NCBI GenBank assembly: GCA_017470345.1
Contig: JAFUEP010000014.1
Coordinates: 1-58,923, forward strand
Length of the DNA: 58,923 bases
Direction: 5' to 3'
Source: Prevotella sp.
GTDB taxonomy: Bacteria; Bacteroidota; Bacteroidia; Bacteroidales; Bacteroidaceae
A program made the position numbers and the translations under genes. This document shows, piece by piece, positions 48,619 to 56,096 of this stretch. The notes beneath the pieces were generated by a model. That model ran no database searches and had not been told where the DNA came from. It worked only from the letters and a program-made list of their open reading frames with translations. Numbering within the stretch: the stretch's first letter is position 1; each line of letters begins with the position of its first letter.

Positions 48619-51015
48619 ATGAGAGAGCTATTACGTAACCTTTGGTATATGGCGCGCCGCTTCAAGACGGCGACAGTGCTCAACTTCTTGGGGCTGACGG
48701 TGGCCTTCGCCGCCTTCTATCTGCTGATGACACAGGTGGACTACGCCCGCTCGTACAACGCCTGCATCAAGGATGCCGACCGCGTCTTCCGCGTGGAGTC
48801 GAAGATGGGCGACGACTATCCGTGGGGCACCAACTGCAACCGCCCCACTCTGACGCAGATCGCCCAGCTGCCGCAGGTGGAGGCCATGAGCGAGCAGGGC
48901 GGCTGGTCGCCCACACGCGAGTTCATCAAGGACGGCAGCGTGGTGGAGCACAGTTGTCTCGGCACTAACCTGACGCCCTTCGGGGCCGTCGCCGCCCGCT
49001 GCCTCAGCGGCAAGCTGTCGTGGGAGGCCTACAGCGACCACACGCTCATCATCCCCGCCTCACTGGCGCGGAAGCTCTTCGGGCGGGTCGACGTGGCCGG
49101 CGAGCCGCTCTACTCGAAGAGCGACACCCTGACCGTGCAGGGCGTCTATGAGGACTTTCCCGATAACTGTTCGATGAAGAACCATGTCTATTGGGCCACG
49201 CAGCAGGACCTCGACAGCTGGAGCGAATGGAGCTACGTGGCCTACGTGAAGCTGCGCGAGGGCGTCGACCCAAAGACGATGCTGACGGGGCTCTCCCGGC
49301 AGCTCAAGGAGCAGATGTGGCGGACGCAGTGGGGCGGCGCGCTGGCTGCCGGTGCGGTCAGTGCCGACCAGGAGCAGGAGATGCGCGCCAGCTTCGACAA
49401 GTATTACAAGCACTACGACTACCGTCTGACGCCCGTGCGCCAGACCTATTTCTCAGGCGTGGCCGGCGACGACAAGGGTAACCCCGCCATGCTCTTCATC
49501 CTGGAGCTGGCCTGCGTGCTCATCATCGTCACCAGCGCCGTCAACTTTCTCAACTTCACGCTGGCACAGAGCCCCATGCGCATCAAGAGCATCAACACGC
49601 GGCGCGTGCTGGGCGAGTCGGCCACGGCGCTGCGCCTGCGCCTCATTGCCGAGAGCGTGCTGTGGGCGCTGCTGGCCTGCGGCGCGGGCCTCGTCGTGTG
49701 TGTTGCTGTAGTACAGCAACAGACGGAACTGCTGCTGGGCTCGCTCGCCGTGGCCGACCACGTATGGCTGGTCGGGCTGATGCTGCTCCTGGCCGTGGCG
49801 GTGGGCGTGGCCGCGGGCGTCTATCCCGCCTTCTTCGCCACCTCGTTCCAGCCCGCGCTGGCACTGAAGGGCTCGTTCGGACTGACGCCCAAGGGCCGGC
49901 GGCTGCGCTCCGTGCTCGTCGGCCTGCAGCTCGGCATCGCCCTGCTCGTGGTCACCTACATCGGCATCCTGCTCCTCCAGAGCCGCTACATCTACGACAG
50001 CGACTACGGTTTCCAGAAGGACGAGGTGCTCTACGTGCAGCTCACCTCGGAGCTGTGGGGCAAGAAGGACGCCATCCGCGCCGAGCTGATGCAGCAGGGC
50101 GGCGTCAGTGACGTGAGCTTCTCGCGCTTCGTGCTCGGCAATGCCGACAGCTACATGGGCTGGGGACGCGGCGACGACGACCACCACATCACCTTCACCT
50201 GCATGCCCGTCGACCACCACTTCCTGCGCACCATGGGCATCAAGGTCATCGAGGGGCGCGACTTCAACGAGCACGACGGCGACTGCTACATCATCAACGA
50301 GGCGGCCCGCCGGCAGTGGCCCTGGGTGGAGATGGACAAGAAGCTGCTATCGAACGACTTCCCCGTCGTCGGCGTCTGCGAGAACATCCGCTTCATGTCC
50401 ACCCGCAAGGACCGCCAGCAGGAGCCCCTCGCCTTCATCATCTTCGGCAAGGACCACATCGACTGGGGCGACCAGCTGGGCATTGCCAACATCCGCGTGG
50501 CGGCCGGCGTCGACAAGGTGGACACGCGCCGCAAGCTGGGCGACGTGCTCACAGCGATGGGCAACGGCGAGCGCGTGGAGCCGAAGTTCCTCGACCAGCA
50601 GCTGGAGCGGCTCTATCAGGAGGAGTTCCGCTTCATCCGCCAGGTGGGCTGGTTCGCCGTGCTCTGCCTCGTCATCACGCTCATCGGCGTCTTCTGCCTG
50701 ACGATGTTCGAGACGGAGTATCGCCGCAAGGAGATCGGCATCCGCAAGGTCTTCGGTTCGTCGACGCAGGAAATCCTGCGGATGCTCTGCCGCCACTACG
50801 GCCTGCTGCTCGTCGTCAGCTTCGTCGTCAGCACTCCCCTCGCCTACCACATCGGCCGACAGTGGCTCCAAGGCTTTGCCGAGCGCATCGCCATCCCCTG
50901 GTGGATCTTCCCTCTGGCGCTGCTCGCCGTCGGCTTCGTCACGCTGGCCACCGTCGTCACTCAGAGCTGGCGCACAGCCAGCGAGAATCCCGTGAACAGC
51001 ATCAAGACGGAATGA
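48619..51015 (+). CDS. FtsX/MacB-type ABC permease, large form (1)
   Basis: 798 residues from ATG at 48619; a GTG six bases earlier is in frame. Predicted topology: one N-terminal helix (~20-40), a MacB-like periplasmic core, three helices (~285-455), a second periplasmic core, and three C-terminal helices (~680-795). Each half ends in an FtsX-like domain, the second with RRKEIGIRKVFGSSTQEILR. The final residues TASENPVNSIKTE match the ends of the two other permeases in the window. It has no ATP-binding domain. With the HlyD adaptor it could export a peptide, lipid or lipoprotein if an ATPase is supplied elsewhere. Confidence 0.88.
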   Translation: MRELLRNLWYMARRFKTATVLNFLGLTVAFAAFYLLMTQVDYARSYNACIKDADRVFRVESKMGDDYPWGTNCNRPTLTQIAQLPQVEAMSEQGGWSPTREFIKDGSVVEHSCLGTNLTPFGAVAARCLSGKLSWEAYSDHTLIIPASLARKLFGRVDVAGEPLYSKSDTLTVQGVYEDFPDNCSMKNHVYWATQQDLDSWSEWSYVAYVKLREGVDPKTMLTGLSRQLKEQMWRTQWGGALAAGAVSADQEQEMRASFDKYYKHYDYRLTPVRQTYFSGVAGDDKGNPAMLFILELACVLIIVTSAVNFLNFTLAQSPMRIKSINTRRVLGESATALRLRLIAESVLWALLACGAGLVVCVAVVQQQTELLLGSLAVADHVWLVGLMLLLAVAVGVAAGVYPAFFATSFQPALALKGSFGLTPKGRRLRSVLVGLQLGIALLVVTYIGILLLQSRYIYDSDYGFQKDEVLYVQLTSELWGKKDAIRAELMQQGGVSDVSFSRFVLGNADSYMGWGRGDDDHHITFTCMPVDHHFLRTMGIKVIEGRDFNEHDGDCYIINEAARRQWPWVEMDKKLLSNDFPVVGVCENIRFMSTRKDRQQEPLAFIIFGKDHIDWGDQLGIANIRVAAGVDKVDTRRKLGDVLTAMGNGERVEPKFLDQQLERLYQEEFRFIRQVGWFAVLCLVITLIGVFCLTMFETEYRRKEIGIRKVFGSSTQEILRMLCRHYGLLLVVSFVVSTPLAYHIGRQWLQGFAERIAIPWWIFPLALLAVGFVTLATVVTQSWRTASENPVNSIKTE

Positions 51016-51083
51016 AAAATAATGCGGTCGGCCATGCAATAAACCGTCGTCGGCGTCGTTTTAGAGTAAAAAAAGGAATGATT

Positions 51084-51722
51084 ATGAAGAATCTATTGTT
51101 TTCAGTGCTGGCCGTGGCCATGCTGGCCGCCTGCGACCGTGGCCCCACGTTCCACGGACTGACCGAGCAGGATAAAGAGGACTATGCCCAGGGCATCATG
51201 GGCGAATATCCGGGCCGCTACAGCATTATCTATACCGACCGCCAGACCAAGCAAACGAACCGCGAGGACATCGACGACGTCACGTTCAGCGTCAGCAACC
51301 TGACCGCTCACACCGTCATCTTCAACGGCTTCCCCCTGCGTCTGCTCACCCGCGTGGTCGACGACCCCGAGCTGAGCCAGGCCCTCAGCGCCCTGCCCGA
51401 CATGGGACTGACGGGCAGCTATGCGTTCGTGAAGGAGGCGGAGGCCGGCCAGGTGGGGTGGACGCTCGAGATGCACCCCGTGGCGCTGTCGCTGACCTAC
51501 GGCGGGCAGCAGCACAACATCGTGCTGCATTTCCGCAGCCTCTACACCTCCATCACGCTCGCCAAGGGTCAGATACAGGGCGGCACGGCCTTCGGGCAGG
51601 ACCGGCAGCTGTCGCTGGAGCTCACCGACATCTACGAAGGCGACCGACTCTTGCAGTCGTTCAACGACGGCTGGCAGGAGGAGCGCCCCGTGTTTCTGGC
51701 CGTCTTCCGCTTCGGACTGTAA
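51084..51722 (+). CDS. Lipoprotein, DUF4840-like
   Basis: 212 residues from ATG at 51084 (ATG at 51078 possible). The lipoprotein signal has the lipobox LAAC near residue 17. The mature part opens with FHGLTEQDKEDYAQGIMGEY and contains DDVTFSVSNLTAHTVIFNGF, a pattern I associate with DUF4840 lipoproteins, though I am not certain. Its gene follows the permease by 68 bases and the next operator lies just after it, so it closes this operon. A role as exported cargo or accessory factor is possible. Confidence 0.6.
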   Translation: MKNLLFSVLAVAMLAACDRGPTFHGLTEQDKEDYAQGIMGEYPGRYSIIYTDRQTKQTNREDIDDVTFSVSNLTAHTVIFNGFPLRLLTRVVDDPELSQALSALPDMGLTGSYAFVKEAEAGQVGWTLEMHPVALSLTYGGQQHNIVLHFRSLYTSITLAKGQIQGGTAFGQDRQLSLELTDIYEGDRLLQSFNDGWQEERPVFLAVFRFGL

Positions 51723-51725
51723 AAG

Positions 51726-51814
51726 AATCATACACCTCGCTGTCTAATTTTTAGACAATCTGCATCCGCCAGGGCCTCGGGCCTTGGCGGATTCATTTTA
51801 TTGCCTTAACTTTG
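51726..51814 (+). promoter_or_regulatory. Composite operator-promoter, site 2 (second permease)
   Basis: AATCATAC (51726-51733), 7 bases, TGTCTAATTTTTAGACA (51741-51757), 25 bases, CTTG (51783-51786), 20 bases, TAACTTTG (51807-51814). A hairpin-forming CCGCCAGGGCC / GGCCTTGGCGG lies between palindrome and spacer and covers the CTTG. Confidence 0.88.
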
Positions 51815-51838
51815 CAGCATCAAAAGCATTTAGAACGT

Positions 51839-54211
51839 ATGAAGAGTTATTTCAGATTCCTGTCGCGCAACAAGCTATATACCTTTATTAATATAGCCGG
51901 GCTGGTGGTGTCGCTGATGTTCATCATCCTCATGGGCGACTACACCTGGCGCCAGTACAGCATCGACTCATGGCACAAGAATGCCGACCGCATCTGCCTG
52001 ACGGGTAGTGGCGAGGACTTCTTCATGTGGCCGCAAGCGGCAGAGGAGTTCAAGGCGATGTGTCCCGAGGTGGAGAAGACCTGCTGCGTGATGAGTCAGC
52101 AGGGCAAAATCAGGTACGGGCAGCGCGAGGTGAAGAGCACGGCCAGCGACAACGGCATCATCATGCTGGCGGACTCGACGTTCTTCCAGTTCTTCGACTT
52201 CCCATTGGTGCAGGGCGACCGACAGACGGCCCTCGATGCGCCGGACAAGTGCGTCGTGACGGAGCGGCTGGCCCGCCAGCTCTTTGGCGACAAGAACCCC
52301 ATCGGCGAACAGCTGCAGATAGTGGGCGACCGCAATGTGCGGATGAACAATGTTGACCCCTACGACTCGACGCTGGTCTATACTGTGAGCGCCATCGCCA
52401 AAGACTTCGACCACACCGTGCTGCCCAACGAGACGCAAATCATTGCCAGTATGGAGCGCTTCGGCCAAGTGATGGGCTACCGGCTCACCCCCGATGCCTT
52501 CGCCTACGGGCCAACGGGAGCCTGCAAGGCTTTCCTGATGCTGCGACCCGGCACCACGCTCGACGGCAAGAAGAAAACGATAGAGGAACACCTGACGAAG
52601 AACTATATGCTGTGGAGTCGCATGGGCGAACACACCTTCACCGCGACGCCCCTCACCGACATCATGTTTGCACCGCAGAACAACGGCTGGGGTATGCAGA
52701 AGGGCGACCATACACGACTCAGCATCCTGTTGGCCGCCGTGCTGGCCATCCTTTTCTTCGCCATCAGCAACTACATCAACCTGACCGTGGCCAACACAGG
52801 TTTCCGCGCCAAGGAGATGGCCACGCGACGGCTCTTCGGCAGCAGCCAGCGAAAGATTTCACTGAAACTCATGGCCGAATCGACGCTAATGGTGGCGGTC
52901 TGCTTCGCCCTCGGATTAGGCTTGGCCTTCTACTTCCAGGACGATGCCATCGAACTGTTCAGGGGAAAGATAGACTTGGCTAACGATATTCATGTGGGCA
53001 CCGTCAGCGTCTGCCTCGGCTTCATCCTGCTGTTGGGCATCGTCTCGGGCATCATGCCGTCGTGGCAGATAGCCCGTTTCCAGCCCATCGACATCGTGAA
53101 AGGCACGTTCCGCTACCACTCGAAGATGGTGCTGGGCCGGCTGTTTATCATTATGCAGAACGTGGTGACCATCACCATGCTCACCTCGGCACTGGTCATC
53201 TGGCTGCAGCTGCACCACCTCATCCATGCGCCCTTAGGCTTCAACACTGAGAACCTCTACTATGTCAATAGCCCGGAGGGCAAGAGCCAGACGTTGAGAA
53301 ACCAACTGGAAAAACTGCCGTTCGTAGAAGCCATCGGCGAATATAGGGGCACGACCTTCTCTAACTATAACTCGTCGATGCGCTCCATCACCGAAGGAGA
53401 CAAGTTGGTGACCCTGTTCATGACAACCTTGGACTCGACAGCCTTCAACCTCTATGGCCTGCAAGTCCTCAAAGACTACGGCCCGGCGAGTGACGGCTAC
53501 TATCTGAACGAGGAAGCCATGCGCCGTTTCGGCTATGACAGCGACAAGCGGGAGATGACGTGGGGTAAGGACGAGACGAAGCCCATCAGCGGTGTCATCA
53601 AGGACTTCCACCGTGTCAATGTGCTGGGCGACTATGAGCCATTTGCTATCCAGGTTAAGGAACATGTAGAGGCCCCCAACTTCCTCGTCAGGACTAACGG
53701 CGACAAGAACGCCAAGGCGGCCTTCATGCAGATGCTCAAGGCCCTGGACGTGGCTGATGAAGACCTGGATTGGCTTGTCGGCAGCATCGAGGAGAACATC
53801 GCCGACACCTTCGAAGACCAGCAGAATACGCTGAAGATTGTCAGCCTTTTCTCTCTCGTGGCTGTCATCATCAGCGTGCTGGGCTTCGTCGGTATATCGC
53901 TCTTCTTCATCCGCCAGCGCAAGAAGGAGATTGCCATCCGCAAGGTGATGGGCTCTACATCGAGCGAGGTACTGGTGCTGATGCTCCGCACGTTCTCCGC
54001 CCCGCTGCTGGTGTCGTTCGTCATCGCCGTGCCCATCTCCTATTACATCATGCACGACTGGCTCACGAACTTCTCCTATCGCATCGCGCTCAGCCCCTGG
54101 ATATTCGCCGCTGCCGGGTTTACTTGCTTCATCATTTCCCTGCTCACCGTCGTCATCCAGAGCTGGCGCGCTGCGACGGAGAATCCCGTCAGGAACATCA
54201 AGACGGAATAA
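51839..54211 (+). CDS. FtsX/MacB-type ABC permease, large form (2)
   Basis: 790 residues from ATG at 51839; a TTG upstream falls inside the -7 element and is not used. The same two-halves layout as the permease at 48619: N-terminal helix (~12-34), MacB-like core, helices near 300-455, second core, and C-terminal helices (~675-785). FtsX signatures are FRAKEMATRRLFGSSQRKIS and RKKEIAIRKVMGSTSSEVLV. The end is TENPVRNIKTE. It is alone in its transcription unit, with no adaptor or ATPase gene next to it. It is controlled by its own copy of the composite operator. Confidence 0.88.
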   Translation: MKSYFRFLSRNKLYTFINIAGLVVSLMFIILMGDYTWRQYSIDSWHKNADRICLTGSGEDFFMWPQAAEEFKAMCPEVEKTCCVMSQQGKIRYGQREVKSTASDNGIIMLADSTFFQFFDFPLVQGDRQTALDAPDKCVVTERLARQLFGDKNPIGEQLQIVGDRNVRMNNVDPYDSTLVYTVSAIAKDFDHTVLPNETQIIASMERFGQVMGYRLTPDAFAYGPTGACKAFLMLRPGTTLDGKKKTIEEHLTKNYMLWSRMGEHTFTATPLTDIMFAPQNNGWGMQKGDHTRLSILLAAVLAILFFAISNYINLTVANTGFRAKEMATRRLFGSSQRKISLKLMAESTLMVAVCFALGLGLAFYFQDDAIELFRGKIDLANDIHVGTVSVCLGFILLLGIVSGIMPSWQIARFQPIDIVKGTFRYHSKMVLGRLFIIMQNVVTITMLTSALVIWLQLHHLIHAPLGFNTENLYYVNSPEGKSQTLRNQLEKLPFVEAIGEYRGTTFSNYNSSMRSITEGDKLVTLFMTTLDSTAFNLYGLQVLKDYGPASDGYYLNEEAMRRFGYDSDKREMTWGKDETKPISGVIKDFHRVNVLGDYEPFAIQVKEHVEAPNFLVRTNGDKNAKAAFMQMLKALDVADEDLDWLVGSIEENIADTFEDQQNTLKIVSLFSLVAVIISVLGFVGISLFFIRQRKKEIAIRKVMGSTSSEVLVLMLRTFSAPLLVSFVIAVPISYYIMHDWLTNFSYRIALSPWIFAAAGFTCFIISLLTVVIQSWRAATENPVRNIKTE

Positions 54212-54221
54212 CCAGTCCGGA

Positions 54222-54313
54222 AATCTTTCGTCACGTCGTGACGCCATGCCGTCACGGCGTGACGGCATGAAATCACGTCGTGACGGCATGCCGCCACGAC
54301 GTGACGTAAGTTT
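54222..54313. repeat. 92-bp palindromic element, copy 4
   Basis: Same layout as the other three copies, starting AATCTTTCGTCACG and ending CGTGACGTAAGTTT. It lies 10 bases after the permease stop. Confidence 0.85.
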
Positions 54314-54452
54314 GATCTTACTCCCCTATTTGGTCCTGCCTGCAGGTCTGACCTCCCCCTCCCCCGCTTCATTTAACATCACTTAACATCGCAGGGCGCA
54401 AGGTTTTCCCGCCGCGCTGTTTTGTTTTATAGAAACAATCAAGCGAAAAGAC

Positions 54453-55190
54453 ATGAATAGAATTGGAAAAGCGATCATGGGGCTGATGCTCGCAGCACTC
54501 CCCGCAGTGATGAACGGACAGGACATCCATTGGCAGGCGCGCGGCGGCATCGGCCGCTCGACGCTCTTTGCCGGCGTGACGAACATCGAGGACCGCACGG
54601 GCTTCCACGTCGGCGGCGGGGCCGACATCGGACTGTCGAAGAACGGCGTCTGGCGCCTGCAGCCGTCGCTCCAGTTTGTGAGGAAAGGCTGGCGGTTCGA
54701 GGGCTACTACGGCAGCGAGCAAATCATGGAGGCCCGCTTCAGCACGGGCCTCGACTACCTTCAGCTGCCGCTCCAGCTGGCGGCCCGCCTCAGGCTGGGC
54801 GAGCGCTGCTTCCTCACCTTCCGCACGGGCGCCTACGTGGCCTGCGGACTCAGCGGCAAGACCCGCCTGGACGTCGTGAACACCGACCGCTGCGAGACCT
54901 TCGATGTGAACCACTTCAGCCACGCCTTCGACTTCCACTCGTGTGCCTACGACCGCGAGAGCCGCCCGGTCAGCTATCCCGCCTTCAACCGCTGGGATGC
55001 CGGCGCCATCGGGGGCCTCGACCTGACGCTGGGCCACTTCATCATCGGCTACGACGTCTGCGTCGGGCTGACGAGCGTCTCGGACGCGGGCTTCATGGGC
55101 AACCCCGTGGGCAACGCTGCCACGGCCGTCCTCCTGGGCGCCCACCCCAAGAACATCATGGCCGACCTCTCCGTCGGCTATCGGTTCTGA
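54453..55190 (+). CDS. Outer-membrane beta-barrel protein
   Basis: 245 residues with a signal peptide ending NGQ (residues 1-22). The mature part alternates hydrophobic and polar residues in strands typical of an 8-10-strand barrel (FHVGGGADIGLSKNGVWRLQ; LQLPLQLAARLRLGERCFLT; FIIGYDVCVGLTSV) and ends in YRF, with the terminal aromatic needed for outer-membrane insertion. It belongs to the broad PorT/OMP_b-brl class, but no specific function can be assigned. It has no composite operator upstream, and no clear promoter in 54314-54452. It sits between two operator-controlled genes and may be read through from the permease. Confidence 0.7.
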   Translation: MNRIGKAIMGLMLAALPAVMNGQDIHWQARGGIGRSTLFAGVTNIEDRTGFHVGGGADIGLSKNGVWRLQPSLQFVRKGWRFEGYYGSEQIMEARFSTGLDYLQLPLQLAARLRLGERCFLTFRTGAYVACGLSGKTRLDVVNTDRCETFDVNHFSHAFDFHSCAYDRESRPVSYPAFNRWDAGAIGGLDLTLGHFIIGYDVCVGLTSVSDAGFMGNPVGNAATAVLLGAHPKNIMADLSVGYRF

Positions 55191-55270
55191 AAATAAAAAG
55201 TCCATTTAGTGAGCGTTAAGCACATTCGAGTGAGAATACTTCAGGTTAGGCTTAGGGCTGAGTGTCAAAG

Positions 55271-55359
55271 AATCATACGCTTTAGTGTCTAATCTTTAGA
55301 CAAACGGCCTGGCGGCAGGCTGAAATGCTTGGAGGCAGAGGCGAATCGTCGTAACTTTG
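55271..55359 (+). promoter_or_regulatory. Composite operator-promoter, site 3 (secreted protein)
   Basis: AATCATAC (55271-55278), 7 bases, TGTCTAATCTTTAGACA (55286-55302), 25 bases, CTTG (55328-55331), 20 bases, TAACTTTG (55352-55359). One base in the palindrome centre differs. Confidence 0.85.
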
Positions 55360-55406
55360 CATCATCGAAAATGAACAAAACATGTCAAACAACTAAAAAC
55401 ATTACG

Positions 55407-55967
55407 ATGATGAAAAAGATGATGATTCTGATGATGACGATGTGCCTCACGGCACTCGCCACGGAGGCCCAGGTGATGACCTCGGAAACAGTGACCAAGG
55501 TGTATGAGAAGGCGACGACGACCAGGGGCGACGAGTTCGCCTACAATGCAGCGTACGACGACGAGGGCCGCATCGTCGCGACGGACGTCTACAGGAAGCG
55601 CCCGCTGCGCAAAGGCGACGTCCGCCTCGTCCCCACCTGCCGCTACGAGTATGTCTATGCCGCTGACGGACTGCTCAGCAGCCGCGTGATGTACGTGTGG
55701 CGCAGCGACGAATGGCGGCTCGCCGGACGCCATGACTATAGGCTCGCCGAGGGGACCTACACAGTGACTTACAGCCGATGGAGCCGCAGGAAGGCAGCCT
55801 TCGACCAGCCGCTCGGCATGATGACCTACAGCCTGCTCCCCGACGAGTCGGTCTACAGCGTCGCCTGCTATTACCGCCACCACAGGGAGGCGCCCATGGA
55901 GCTGGAGTGGCAGACGCCAGTGGAACCCCAGGCGGCCGGCGCCGACTATTACCTGACCAAGGAGTAA
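55407..55967 (+). CDS. Secreted protein of unknown function under the composite operator
   Basis: 186 residues from ATG at 55407 (55371 is possible but leaves a leader of a few bases). The signal peptide, very rich in Met, ends ATEAQ. The mature protein has Arg- and Tyr-rich beta strands (YNAAYDDEGRIVATDVYRKR; CRYEYVYAADGLLSSRVMYV; RLAGRHDYRLAEGTYTVTYS) like the DUF3836 group of Bacteroides proteins, though that match is tentative. It has its own copy of the operator, so it belongs to the regulon of the REC-Fis regulator and may be cargo of, or helper for, the neighbouring permeases. Confidence 0.65.
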   Translation: MMKKMMILMMTMCLTALATEAQVMTSETVTKVYEKATTTRGDEFAYNAAYDDEGRIVATDVYRKRPLRKGDVRLVPTCRYEYVYAADGLLSSRVMYVWRSDEWRLAGRHDYRLAEGTYTVTYSRWSRRKAAFDQPLGMMTYSLLPDESVYSVACYYRHHREAPMELEWQTPVEPQAAGADYYLTKE

Positions 55968-55984
55968 GGTCAGGAGTGTCTAAT

Positions 55985-56073
55985 AATCACACGCCCGACT
56001 GTCTAATTTTTAGACAATCTGCATCCGCCAGGGCCTCGGGCCTTGGCGGATTCGCGTTTTAGGCGTAACTTTG
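55985..56073 (+). promoter_or_regulatory. Composite operator-promoter, site 4 (third permease)
   Basis: AATCACAC (55985-55992), 7 bases, TGTCTAATTTTTAGACA (56000-56016), 25 bases, CTTG (56042-56045), 20 bases, TAACTTTG (56066-56073). About 55 bases from the palindrome onward are identical to site 2, including the hairpin. Confidence 0.88.
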
Positions 56074-56096
56074 CATCGTCTATATCAATAACACGT

